Source: JAADHI01 sp964451325
GTDB lineage: Bacteria > Nitrospirota > Nitrospiria > SBBL01 > JAADHI01
DNA length: 64,000 nucleotides
Direction of reading: 5' to 3'
NCBI GenBank assembly: GCA_964451325.1
Contig: CAYVHO010000015.1
Location: forward strand, 1-64,000
Shown here: positions 15,762 through 24,336 of the stretch, one piece after another
How positions within the stretch are numbered: position 1 is the stretch's first letter
Layout of the letters: each line of letters begins with the position of its first letter
The notes under the pieces: generated by a model
What the model saw: only the letters and a program-made list of their open reading frames with translations
What the model was told of the DNA's origin: nothing
The model's database searches: none
Translations under genes and position numbers: made by a program

Positions 15762-16274
15762 TTATTCAGTCCCTCCTTCTGCTTTTTCCGGAGAAAGCAG
15801 GAGCTGGCGAAAGGTTTTGACATAGCGTCGGCCGATTTTTAACCACAGAAGCGATCCCTTTGCCAGACCCAAAGCAAGTTTTTTTTCGCTAAAGTCGATC
15901 TCTTTGACATTTTTCATATTGACGAGCAGGGCTTTTTGGATATTTAAAAACAGGTGCGGCCTTAGCGAAGTCGAGAGTGTCTTTAATGATCGACAGGGCG
16001 AGCGGAAATATGCTCCCTGAATTGTGCGGATGTAGAGACGATCGTCACGGAAAGCGGGTTCATTTTGTTGCTGTGTTTCAGTTGTTTTGCGAGAAAATGC
16101 GGAACCCAAAAAAGCATAAGCCACATCGTTCACGCCCAGCAGGGTGTAGCGATGTTCAGCGGCATTCAGGTTTTGCACGGGCATGATTTCCAAGTGTTTC
16201 AAGTCTTTCATCGTCAAGGTCTTTCCTGTCGATTTTTGAATGTCGGCTTTAGCTAATAGCAATAAAGGTTCCAT
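15762..16274 (-). CDS. LytTR-type DNA-binding regulator without receiver domain
   Basis: The C-terminal part (about residues 75-160) fits LytTR: RLYIRTIQGAYFRSPCRSL, then LKTLSTSLRPHLFLNIQKALLVNMKNVKEID and LLWLKIGRRYVKTFRQLL. LytTR domains bind short direct repeats as a ten-stranded fold. The first 75 residues contain no receiver Asp pattern and no membrane segment, so the signal input is unknown. It lies alone between the VCBS lipoprotein and the giant lipoprotein genes, on the same strand, and could control either. AGGG precedes the ATG. Confidence 0.65.
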   Translation of the reverse strand: MEPLLLLAKADIQKSTGKTLTMKDLKHLEIMPVQNLNAAEHRYTLLGVNDVAYAFLGSAFSRKTTETQQQNEPAFRDDRLYIRTIQGAYFRSPCRSLKTLSTSLRPHLFLNIQKALLVNMKNVKEIDFSEKKLALGLAKGSLLWLKIGRRYVKTFRQLLLSPEKAEGGTE

Positions 16275-16310
16275 TTTGTTATTGCCCTTTAATTTAGGGG
16301 TGAAATAGTT

Positions 16311-16412
16311 TTAAGTGTTTGATTTTTAATGTGAATATTTTTTGTCTGTTTTTTAGACCCATTGTCAAAATGAGCGTGCAATTTTGTTTCCATACATGGT
16401 TTCCCATGCAGT
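16311..16412. repeat. dispersed intergenic element, copy B, with dyad CATGGTTTCCCATGC
   Basis: Shares the left end AAGTGTTTGATTTTTAATGTG and the right dyad (16395-16409) with copy A at 3855-3960. It lies upstream of the LytTR gene and downstream of the VCBS gene. Confidence 0.5.
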
Positions 16413-16418
16413 CCTGTT

Positions 16419-17975
16419 TCAGCGTGTCAGAAGAATACCGATACGATCTGAATTACGGTCTGTCATAAAAAGGTCAAATGCCCCATCCTGGTTGATATCG
16501 CCGAGTGCAATCCAACTGGGGGATGTTCCTGCTTCAAAAAAGACGGGGGTCTTAAATGTGCCATCTCCATTCCCCATGAGCAGGGCAATCAAAGCGTCGT
16601 TTTCATTTTCTGTCAGCAGATCAATTTTCCCGTCTCCGTCGATGTCTGCGATGACCAGGGAGCCGGGATTTTTTCCGGCTTTAAAAAATGTGGGTATTTG
16701 GAAGGAGCCGTCTCCATTTCCGATCAAAATGGCGATGATATCGTCTTGAATGGCCGCGATCAGATCCAAACGTGTGTCACCATTTAGGTCGGCGAGGCCG
16801 AGTGAGATGATGATGCCGACGGAGATGGCGCTGGGGGCTTGCAGCGTGCCGTCTCCCTTGCCTAAAAAAATAAGAATCTGTTGTCCTGAAAGCACGGATG
16901 CTGTGACATCCAGATTTCCGTCGCCATCAAGGTCTCCGAGTGCGAGCGCCGTGACATCACCGACTGCGCCTGTGGCATAAAAGACGGCAGGCTGAAAAGT
17001 CCCGTCGCCATTGCCGAGCAGTACTCCCACATTTTTCGAGATAAAGTGCCCCGTTACGGCATCCATTTTACCGTCCTGGTTCAGGTCCCCCGCAACGACC
17101 GCGACGGGGTATGTTCCGCTTGTGTAGGTTTGCACGTTTTGAAAAGTCCCGTCCCCATTGCCAAGCAATACGCCCAGACTGCCCGGTCCGCTGCCGCCTT
17201 CCCCTGTATTGACGACGATGATATCCAGTGCACCGTCTCCGTTAAGCTCCGTTAAAACAGGGGCTATCGGAATTAAGGGTTCCCCGATGTTCGGGACGCT
17301 GGCATAGTGGGTTGCGGCTTGCAGGCTGCCATCACTGTTGCCTAAACGTACGGTGAGGGTATCGCTTTGACCATTGGTGACGACGACATCGGGAATGCTG
17401 TCGCCATCAAGAAGCCCCAGGGTGAGCGCATTGGGTGCGTCTCCCGTAGTGAAATAGGCGATGGGCTCAAAAGGTGGAATCGGGGGCATGGCATTGGGGT
17501 TAAGGGGATCACTGCCAAAGAGGGCTTCCATTAGATTTGTGTACTGATCATTGTCGTCGTCCTGATCCTTTTTGAGGCTGTTGAGCGTAAGTGTGTTGTT
17601 TTGATTTCCGCTTTCAATCAGGGCATTTTCCGAGGCCGAGGCGAGGATCACGTTGAGATCGGGCCGTTCATATTTTAGAACGAAGGCATGTGTGCCGATG
17701 GCAAGACCGGGGCATTGCCCGCTAAGGGTCCAGTCGTCGTCTATATTCAGGGCGCAGGTCTTCCCGGCGATTTCGAGTGAGACTTTTGTTTGAGCGCGCA
17801 TTTCCTGTATTTCGGGAAAGGGCGGTGTATTGAGTGTAAAACGTGCGCTGGTATCGGCATCGTCATTGGAGCAACCTGAAAAGGCAATGAAAATGAATAA
17901 AGATAAAAACAACTGGTAGGGGCAGGCCCCTGTGCCTGCCCTTGTTTTGAATTGGGTTTCGCATCTGTTTTTCAT
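16419..17975 (-). CDS. VCBS/FG-GAP repeat lipoprotein
   Basis: I choose ATG 17975 because it gives a normal 35-residue lipoprotein signal ending in AFSGC. An in-frame TTG at 18056 overlaps the previous stop (TTGA) but would translate a REP palindrome into the N-terminus. The mature protein has an N-terminal beta domain, an Asp-rich hinge (KKDQDDDNDQYTN), and then about seven VCBS/FG-GAP blades from residue 170 on, with calcium loops such as LGLLDGDSIPDVVVTNG, GDLNQDGKMDAVTG and GDLDGDGNLDVTA and the linker LLGNGDGTFQ. This is an integrin-alpha-like propeller. It is the last gene of the CHASE2-caspase operon; a cell-surface binding role is inferred. Confidence 0.75.
   Translation of the reverse strand: MKNRCETQFKTRAGTGACPYQLFLSLFIFIAFSGCSNDDADTSARFTLNTPPFPEIQEMRAQTKVSLEIAGKTCALNIDDDWTLSGQCPGLAIGTHAFVLKYERPDLNVILASASENALIESGNQNNTLTLNSLKKDQDDDNDQYTNLMEALFGSDPLNPNAMPPIPPFEPIAYFTTGDAPNALTLGLLDGDSIPDVVVTNGQSDTLTVRLGNSDGSLQAATHYASVPNIGEPLIPIAPVLTELNGDGALDIIVVNTGEGGSGPGSLGVLLGNGDGTFQNVQTYTSGTYPVAVVAGDLNQDGKMDAVTGHFISKNVGVLLGNGDGTFQPAVFYATGAVGDVTALALGDLDGDGNLDVTASVLSGQQILIFLGKGDGTLQAPSAISVGIIISLGLADLNGDTRLDLIAAIQDDIIAILIGNGDGSFQIPTFFKAGKNPGSLVIADIDGDGKIDLLTENENDALIALLMGNGDGTFKTPVFFEAGTSPSWIALGDINQDGAFDLFMTDRNSDRIGILLTR
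17916..17941. repeat. REP-like palindrome inside the signal-peptide coding region
   Basis: GTAGGGGCAGGC / GCCTGCCC arms. It is the exact reverse complement of the copy at 18021-18046 and is translated as RAGTGACPY in the VCBS lipoprotein signal. Confidence 0.8.
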
Positions 17976-18020
17976 TTTAAATCGGTATGTCCTGTTTTTC
18001 TGTTTTGTCGTGTTGGTGAT

Positions 18021-18046
18021 GGGCAGGCACAGGGGCCTGCCCCTAC
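18021..18046. repeat. REP-like palindrome, inverted partner of 17916-17941
   Basis: GGGCAGGC / GCCTGCCCCTAC arms; the 26 bases are the perfect reverse complement of the neighbouring copy, with 79 bases between them, as in bacterial REP doublets. Confidence 0.8.
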
Positions 18047-18052
18047 GGGTTA

Positions 18053-18631
18053 TCAATTCACTGTGACGGTTCCCGTTGGCTGTCCCTCGTCGCTACCGCT
18101 GCCTGCGAGTGCGACCCCGCCACCGATGACGGTGACGGTGACGACGGCGACCCAAAACCAGGTCTTTTTCCAAAAGGGTTTTGTCGTTCCTGTTTCGGTG
18201 TTTGCCGTGCTGAACTGAAACGCGGGTGGGGGTTCCGGTATGCTGCTTTCAAAAAAATAGGGTTTGTTTTTTTGCCCATCACGCGCTTGCTGTCCTTGTG
18301 TATCTGTGACTTCAATGTAATATTCGACGCCGTTTTCTGTTTGTACCAGGTCGGCGCTGTAGCGTCTTTCCCCATCTCCATGCATTTCAATTTTTTGGAA
18401 TGCGGTTTCCCCTTTGTTGCGATACCAGAGCGTGATTTTTGATAGGGGATGAGGGCTTTTGATGATGGCCTTAATTTTAAACCTTCCGTTTTGTGTATCG
18501 GGTTGCGGGGCTGTGTGGCGCACGGTGGGTAAAGTCGGCTTTGAGCTTTCTGCGAGGGCGAGCTGTGTGCCTAGGCTGAAAAATCCGCTTAAAATGAAGC
18601 TGAGAAGCAGTGTGAGTATTTTCTGTATCAC
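18053..18631 (-). CDS. secreted protein with beta-sandwich domain and C-terminal membrane anchor
   Basis: GTG start one base after the upstream stop, with AGGAAAA before it. Residues 1-27 form a signal peptide (LTLLLSFILSGFFSLGTQLALA). Residues about 50-125 look like a FN3-type beta-sandwich (FKIKAIIKSPHPLSKITLWYR, YYIEVTDTQGQQARDG). A Pro-rich linker leads to one strong membrane segment near residues 157-178 (WKKTWFWVAVVTVTVIGGGVALAG) and a short Thr/Val tail. It may dock the preceding caspase or lipoprotein partners to the inner membrane; that is inference from operon position only. No family recognised with certainty. Confidence 0.6.
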   Translation of the reverse strand: MIQKILTLLLSFILSGFFSLGTQLALAESSKPTLPTVRHTAPQPDTQNGRFKIKAIIKSPHPLSKITLWYRNKGETAFQKIEMHGDGERRYSADLVQTENGVEYYIEVTDTQGQQARDGQKNKPYFFESSIPEPPPAFQFSTANTETGTTKPFWKKTWFWVAVVTVTVIGGGVALAGSGSDEGQPTGTVTVN

Positions 18632-18632
18632 T

Positions 18633-20789
18633 CTATTTTCCTGTCCGTACTCTGCCGAGGATAATTTCGGCGCTTTCGATGCCTTTTTTCACGGGATGCT
18701 GCGTTTGTCCTGTCGCCGCAGGGACTTTTTCTGAAACATAACGAAAGGCTTCAGTCGTGGTGATGAAGCCGTCGCCATCACGATCGCCATGACGCAGGGC
18801 CTCCAATAAAAAATAAGTGAAGACGCCGTGCCCGAAGTCATCGCGTTCCAGACTGACTTCGTTGGCTTCGCTTGCGGTAATGATGATGCGTCCTTTGCCC
18901 TGGGTGAGGCGATTTAAAAAGTGATCGGAGATAGAAGCGCGGAACATGGCGGTTTGAATGGTACGGCCCGTAAGGCCCGTTGCGCCGGAAAAGCAGGTGT
19001 CTTGCAGCATGACGACACGTTCGGCGGCGAGCCGGGGAAAGATGCGTGCGATTTCAGACATGGGCAGGGCCGTGGAATAGAGGCGCGTCGGATCGGCATC
19101 ATAGGGCAAGAGATATTTTTCGAGTCCATCGCCATCTTCGCTGCTCCGGTCGGGTTCGGGTGCCCCGTGTCCGGCATAATAAATGATGACCGTGTCTTGT
19201 TTTCGCGCCTTTTTTCTGAGTTCGACGCCCAAGAGGTCACGCAGGTTTTGCAGGGTTGCTGCTTCGTTGAGTAGGAGCGTGACTTGGTTTTTGGGAATCT
19301 GATTATCATTGATGAGGTAGTCATAAAACGCTTGTGCATCGTCATCGGCGTATTTGAGCCCTGGAACATGCTGATATTCGCTGATGCCAATGACGGCTGC
19401 CCAGACCTTTCCACCTTGAGGGGTATAGTGGATCTTTAATGTGGTGGATCGGCTGTGTCCCGCAACATTCCGGGCGGTGATGGTGAGCGTGTTTTCTCCC
19501 GCGCGAAGGGGGATGCTTTCGTCGATACGGACTTCCCGTGTTTGCGGCTTTTTTTCGACCAAGGTTAAATCACGTGTGCCTTGGCCCCTATTTCGTGTCC
19601 AGATCAGGTTGTTGATTTGAATGGAGACTTCGGCGATGCCCTGAACATCAACGACACTTCCAATGAGTCGGGTTTTGGCTTCAAATGTATTTGCAGGGCT
19701 TTCAGGGCTGTGGATGATAATTTTGGGCGCATTCTGCTGCTTTGAATGGACTGCAAAAATATGTGTTTGTGTGAGGCCCTGCGCGACGAGGGTCGAGGCG
19801 TTTTGTGAAATTTGAAAAATTTCTGCGGGCGGACCTAAGGTCTCTGTTTTAATTTCCATTCCGCTTTGAAGTTGCCAATGTCTCAGGATCTGATCTTGTC
19901 CCGTGGAGAGCAGAATCCTGCCGTTATCTTGAAAAGCAAGTGTATGAATTGGCCCCTGATGCCGGTTCAGGCTTTGCATGATCTTTCCGCTACGCCAGTC
20001 ATAGAGCAGGATAGGGCCTTCGGCTGTGCCAAGGGCAAGCGTTTTTAGGTCGGGGCTGAAGGCAAATATCGCGGGATTCAGACTGGACGAATGCAGGGTT
20101 TGTATGGGTGGCTCGGTAAAAAGAGGACGCTGCATTCGCCATATTCGGACCCGTTGGTCTCGCCCAGCTGCGGCCAGATATCGGCTGTCGGGACTGAAAA
20201 CCAGTGTTTGCAGTCTGTCGGCGTAGTGAGTGTCATAACTTTGAATGATTTCCTGCTTTAAGGTTTTGATATTCCAAATCGTGATTTCTGTTTGTTCTCC
20301 CACGCTTCCCGTGGCTAGTTTTTGTCCATCCGGGCTGAAGGCAAGGGCGGTGATGTCGTGGCCCTTCCCCTTTAGGGTGGCCAGCTTTTGTCCATTTTGG
20401 GTCAGCCAAAGCGTGGTATTTGAGTGGCTCCCTGCTGCGAGCACGGTGGCATCGGGACTGAAGGCCAGTGAGAGGGTGTCCCCGGATGACTTGAGGAAAT
20501 TTTGAAGGATGTTTCCTTCAGAGGTATCGATCATTTGTATGTTTTGTTGTCCGCCCAGGGCAAGCATTTCTCCCGATGGACTGAGGGCAAAGACCTCAAG
20601 AGGGTGTTTGTTTTGCCATGAAGTCCTGTTTTGCAATGTCGAAACAGCGGTCTTGGAGAAGTCTGATGCTATTGTCGATTGAGAGGGGAGCGTAGGTGGT
20701 CGCGTTGTTTGACAGGCTGTCGTGTTTAAGAATAAGAGCAAAAAAAGTAATTTTAAAGCCGTCGAAATGATGAGGCCAGGGACTTTCAA
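18633..20789 (-). CDS. WD40-repeat caspase-family (peptidase C14) lipoprotein
   Basis: TTG start overlaps the upstream stop (TTGA), with GGAAGG eight bases before. The signal ends in the lipobox NTTAC, so the mature protein is lipid-anchored outside the cytoplasm. Residues about 55-355 hold WD40-type repeats (GEMLALGGQQNIQMIDTSEG, HDITALAFSPDGQKLATGSV, DSRYLAAAGRDQRVRIWRM). A beta module (365-455, RSTTLKIHYTP) links to a caspase-like peptidase from about residue 458 (VWAAVIGISEYQHVPGLKYA). The catalytic pair is intact: His in YYAGHG (about 543) and Cys in QDTCFSG (about 599). An EF-hand-like DRDGDGFITTTEA loop follows near 680. Caspase-like peptidases cut after basic or acidic residues; the substrate here is unknown. 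Confidence 0.85.
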   Translation of the reverse strand: MKVPGLIISTALKLLFLLLFLNTTACQTTRPPTLPSQSTIASDFSKTAVSTLQNRTSWQNKHPLEVFALSPSGEMLALGGQQNIQMIDTSEGNILQNFLKSSGDTLSLAFSPDATVLAAGSHSNTTLWLTQNGQKLATLKGKGHDITALAFSPDGQKLATGSVGEQTEITIWNIKTLKQEIIQSYDTHYADRLQTLVFSPDSRYLAAAGRDQRVRIWRMQRPLFTEPPIQTLHSSSLNPAIFAFSPDLKTLALGTAEGPILLYDWRSGKIMQSLNRHQGPIHTLAFQDNGRILLSTGQDQILRHWQLQSGMEIKTETLGPPAEIFQISQNASTLVAQGLTQTHIFAVHSKQQNAPKIIIHSPESPANTFEAKTRLIGSVVDVQGIAEVSIQINNLIWTRNRGQGTRDLTLVEKKPQTREVRIDESIPLRAGENTLTITARNVAGHSRSTTLKIHYTPQGGKVWAAVIGISEYQHVPGLKYADDDAQAFYDYLINDNQIPKNQVTLLLNEAATLQNLRDLLGVELRKKARKQDTVIIYYAGHGAPEPDRSSEDGDGLEKYLLPYDADPTRLYSTALPMSEIARIFPRLAAERVVMLQDTCFSGATGLTGRTIQTAMFRASISDHFLNRLTQGKGRIIITASEANEVSLERDDFGHGVFTYFLLEALRHGDRDGDGFITTTEAFRYVSEKVPAATGQTQHPVKKGIESAEIILGRVRTGK

Positions 20790-23545
20790 ATCTTCGTCCT
20801 TCCCAGGCTGTCAAAATAATGCTGGACAAGGGCGATCATATGATCCCGATATTTCATCTTGATATTTTTAAAGAGGACTGTTTTGCATCGTTTGACTGCT
20901 TCTTCTTTGTTTTTGAAACGTTGCACTGAACGGATGAGGTTGTTGTGGTACTTCAAGATCATGTTCTCCATGTTCGTGGTGTCTTCACCGAGTTCACACA
21001 GAGCTTGTGCTGCTTTTTTTAGATCTCGCTCGTGTTCGTTAAAGGTTTTGAGGCAGATCCCGCGAAAGCGTGATCCGACGGCCATGGATCTTGGTCCCAA
21101 TTGCCTTCCTGTCTGGGTTTTGTCGAAGTTGTTTTCTCTCAGTACTTGAAGGAAATCGGTATCGGAGAGGTCTTTGTCTTGTGGCAGCGTAACTGCGACT
21201 CGGGGCAGTATGGAATCAATTTGAGTGCTTCCCGGAGCTTGAGTGGGGGTTTTTTCTTCTGTGTGATCCAGTCCGAGGTCGGCGGCTGAAATGACGGCAC
21301 CCGCATCCGAAAGTGCAAGGGCCTTTTCGATTCTGTCTTTTAATTCTCGCACGTTTCCCGGCCAATCATGGGTCTTGATTTTTGCCAATGCGTCTTTTGA
21401 AAGTGTTTTATTTTCTGTCCCATTTCCCACAGTGAATCTTTCAAGAAAATAGTAGGTGAGGGCTTCAAGGTCTTCTTTTCTTTCACGAAGTGGCGGGATG
21501 TTGATGGTGATGCCAGAAAGCCGAAAAAACAGGTCGGATCGAAAACGCTTATTCTGAATTTCGTCATCTAAACGGCGGTGGGTGGCGGCGACGATCTTGA
21601 GCTTGACATGGTCGGGACGTGTGGCACCGACCCGGTCGATTTCCCCTGTTTCGATGGCTCTGAGCAGTTTTGCCTGCATCTCTGGGGGGATTTCGCCAAT
21701 CTCGTCCAAAAAGAGTGTGCCGCCATCGGCCTCTTGAAATTTTCCGGGCCGATCTGAACGTGCATCGTTAAAAGCCCCTTTTACATATCCAAAAAGCGTG
21801 CTTTCAAACAAGGTTGGGGGAATCGCAGGCAGGTTGACGGTGACCAGTGCCTTCTTCGTTGCATTCATGGCATGAACAATTTGCGCGATGCGTTCTTTCC
21901 CGGTGCCGGTTTCCCCAAGAATCAGGATGGGAAGTGAAGATTTTACGGTTTTTTTGAGGTCTGCAAAACCCTTAAGCAAGCTGTGGTTTTTTGTGATGAG
22001 GCCATGGGTTTCGGCTTCTTTTCGAAGTGTTTCAAAAGGTTCATGGAGTGAAGATCCTGTCTTGATTTTGGCGACTGTGAATTGATCGACCTGTTTTTTG
22101 AGCACTTTTTTTTCCTGAGTCAGACTGCTTTGTTCCTTTTTTGATTTTTCCAAATTTTCTCGAAGTCGTCCCATTTGTCTTCTGTGTGTTTTTTCTGCTC
22201 CTTTGGCTTGATGGACTTTGATCATCATTTGTGCCAGCGTATTTTTTTCTGATACGAGGCTTGCGTGTTTTGATTTGAGTGCTGTTGCTGCGGTCTGGAA
22301 TTTTTCCGATACGAGATTTTTTTCTTCTGTCAGTTGTGCCATTTCCCGTGTGTTCATCTTATTTTGATAAAGCAGGGAGGAAACTGAAGTAAGGATGATC
22401 GTCAAAATCGGGAAGAGTACAGGGAGGTTAATGCCTTTTAAAAAAAGAAAATAGGTCAGTACAAGATAGACTAGAGCCAGGGAAAGACCGAGGGGGACAA
22501 CACTTCGGCCTTTTTTTAAAAAAAGAAGGGTTGAGATCATAAGGGAGACAAAAAAACTGAGGCCAAATTTTAAAATAGCACCAGGTTCTCGCAGATATTG
22601 CCCGGTTAAAATCGTATTGATGATGTTGGCATGGATGCCGCCACCGGGATAGTCTGCCTCAATGGGGATGGGTTTCAGGTCATATCCCGTGGCGGTGTTT
22701 GAAACGAGTAGAATTTTCCCTTCAAATGTTTTTTTCAAATCCTGTCGGTTTTTGGGGTCTTTCCAGGCCGCTAAGATATCGACAAAAGGGTAGTGGGAAA
22801 AAGTGGAAACCCAGGGGCCTGCATAGTTGATCCGCATCATGCCCAGATTATTGACGGGGATTATGATGTTTTGATTTTTTTCGGTTTGCAGCATGATTTC
22901 ATTTTGCGCCGAGTGTATTTTTGTGGTTTGCGTGTTTTGAAAATAACCCTGAAGCAGGGTGATGGCAAAAGCGGGAAATTCTTTTTCGGCATTGTTGACC
23001 AGCAGGGGTACTTTTCGAATCGTGCCATCCGGGTCGCGATTGGAGGAGATGTGTCCAATGCCTGCAGCGGCATTCTGCAGTCTTGGCAGGGGGCCGATTT
23101 CACGTTCTACGGTGAGCAGGGGAGACGCCGATGGTTTTAGCGCGAGTTCAAAACCCGTGGGCAGGTAGAGATTACCCGCTTTTTTTATTGCGGTTTCCAG
23201 GCTGGCATCTTCTGTTTCACTGGCCTTCTGGTTAAAAAGAATGTCGTAGCCGATAACGGCGGCACCGCTTTTGGAAAGGATGTCAATCATTTCGGCATGA
23301 ATCGTGCGATTCCAGGGCCAGCGGCCTATGGCTGAAATGCTTTGATCGTCGATGTCGATGAGTACAATTTTTGAGCTGACGGGGAGCGATTCTCTGAGTT
23401 TGAAGCGATAATCGAGGGTTTTGTTTTCCCAGTCTTGAAAAAGGTCTGCGCTGAGAGAAATCATGCTAAAAACAAGCAGGGTACAGAGCAGAGGAATGCC
23501 GAAGATGGCAAGCTTTTCCTGTTTTTGTGGGAGGGTCTGTGGCAT
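20786..23545 (-). CDS. CHASE2-domain membrane sensor fused to sigma54-type AAA+ regulator
   Basis: Residues about 10-30 are a first membrane segment. A periplasmic CHASE2 domain (about 35-315; IVLIDIDDQSISAIGRWPWN, YPGGGIHANIINTILTGQYLRE) follows, then three membrane segments (about 318-395). A coiled coil (about 400-490) leads to an AAA+ sigma54-interaction domain (about 510-750) with Walker A GETGTGKE (about 541-548) and Walker B GTLFLDEIGE. An arginine-finger region FRSDLFFRLSG follows, and a Fis-like C-terminus. The GAFTGA loop that touches sigma54 reads GAFNDA (about 588). No receiver domain or phosphorylation site is seen, so it is probably a one-component membrane regulator. No ribosome site is visible; the start is 17 bases after the DUF4384 stop. 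Confidence 0.85.
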   Translation of the reverse strand: MPQTLPQKQEKLAIFGIPLLCTLLVFSMISLSADLFQDWENKTLDYRFKLRESLPVSSKIVLIDIDDQSISAIGRWPWNRTIHAEMIDILSKSGAAVIGYDILFNQKASETEDASLETAIKKAGNLYLPTGFELALKPSASPLLTVEREIGPLPRLQNAAAGIGHISSNRDPDGTIRKVPLLVNNAEKEFPAFAITLLQGYFQNTQTTKIHSAQNEIMLQTEKNQNIIIPVNNLGMMRINYAGPWVSTFSHYPFVDILAAWKDPKNRQDLKKTFEGKILLVSNTATGYDLKPIPIEADYPGGGIHANIINTILTGQYLREPGAILKFGLSFFVSLMISTLLFLKKGRSVVPLGLSLALVYLVLTYFLFLKGINLPVLFPILTIILTSVSSLLYQNKMNTREMAQLTEEKNLVSEKFQTAATALKSKHASLVSEKNTLAQMMIKVHQAKGAEKTHRRQMGRLRENLEKSKKEQSSLTQEKKVLKKQVDQFTVAKIKTGSSLHEPFETLRKEAETHGLITKNHSLLKGFADLKKTVKSSLPILILGETGTGKERIAQIVHAMNATKKALVTVNLPAIPPTLFESTLFGYVKGAFNDARSDRPGKFQEADGGTLFLDEIGEIPPEMQAKLLRAIETGEIDRVGATRPDHVKLKIVAATHRRLDDEIQNKRFRSDLFFRLSGITINIPPLRERKEDLEALTYYFLERFTVGNGTENKTLSKDALAKIKTHDWPGNVRELKDRIEKALALSDAGAVISAADLGLDHTEEKTPTQAPGSTQIDSILPRVAVTLPQDKDLSDTDFLQVLRENNFDKTQTGRQLGPRSMAVGSRFRGICLKTFNEHERDLKKAAQALCELGEDTTNMENMILKYHNNLIRSVQRFKNKEEAVKRCKTVLFKNIKMKYRDHMIALVQHYFDSLGRTKI

Positions 23546-23562
23546 TTTTTGTATGATTTAAC

Positions 23563-24336
23563 TTATTTTGAGTGTGTCATTGGAGGATTGAGTCCGCTTG
23601 TTTGTTTTTCCAAAGACTGTGCTTTTTCTTTTCGTCCGGGGGTTCCGGTAATGTCAATGGGTTTTTCTGGTGGTTTGGGTTTGATCTGACGTTCCTGTCC
23701 GAGCGGTGTTTTGATTTGATCATTTCCCCTGATGGTGATTTCGGTTTGTGCTTCGGCCCAGGGGAGCCGTTTTAATTTTTCAAGTGCGTCCCGTAGTGAT
23801 TCTCTTTCGTTTGTTTGTGTTATTGAGATATTCAAAAAATCGACATCTTTAGTCGAAGGGTTTGTGAACCAGGGTTCTGGTGTTGCGATGGCTTTGATCT
23901 GTTCGATGCCTAAGGGGCCAGTGACCTGGATGGCGAAACGGCTATTTAATGCGGGGATACGGTGAATTTTTTCTGCTTTAAACAGCCTGTTGTGATGGGC
24001 CTTGTTTGGAAAAATACGCCGCAGTTTCCCGCTGCTTCCGAGGTCGAATAAATTGAGGTAGCTGTCCTCACTTGTGCGAAAAAAGAAAACAATTTCATCC
24101 CCAATGGCATAGCTTTTTTTGTCGGTCCAGATCACGACATTCATTGTTGTGTGTCTGGGTCTGAGTGTGAGCAGTGTCTGAACTTCAGGTGAAATATGTT
24201 TTTTTTGATGACTCAGATGGGGCGGTGGATCTGAAAGTGCCGCACAAGCTGAAAGCCAGATCATTAGAAGGAAGATACCTGGAATGAGCGTGCGTTTGTT
24301 TCTCTTGCTAGAGTCTTGATGTTTAATGGGATTCAT
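23563..24336 (-). CDS. DUF4384 lipoprotein, first gene of CHASE2-caspase operon
   Basis: The signal peptide with basic N-terminus ends in the lipobox WLSAC (Cys about residue 31). Residues about 65-170 match DUF4384: VVIWTDKKSYAIGDEIVFFFRTSEDSYLNLFDLGSSGKLRRIFPN, a beta-domain often found next to or fused with caspase-like peptidases. A Pro/Lys-rich tail ends in the stop at 23563. AGGA precedes the ATG. The gene opens a run of five minus-strand genes with junctions of 17, -4, 1 and about -4 bases, so co-transcription is likely. A dyad at 24501-24515 lies upstream and could be its operator. Confidence 0.75.
   Translation of the reverse strand: MNPIKHQDSSKRNKRTLIPGIFLLMIWLSACAALSDPPPHLSHQKKHISPEVQTLLTLRPRHTTMNVVIWTDKKSYAIGDEIVFFFRTSEDSYLNLFDLGSSGKLRRIFPNKAHHNRLFKAEKIHRIPALNSRFAIQVTGPLGIEQIKAIATPEPWFTNPSTKDVDFLNISITQTNERESLRDALEKLKRLPWAEAQTEITIRGNDQIKTPLGQERQIKPKPPEKPIDITGTPGRKEKAQSLEKQTSGLNPPMTHSK

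Noticed and set aside
17976..18056. TTG 18056 as the start of the VCBS lipoprotein
   Set aside because: It overlaps the upstream stop in a plausible way, but would translate a REP palindrome; ATG 17975 gives a normal lipoprotein signal. Kept only as an alternative.
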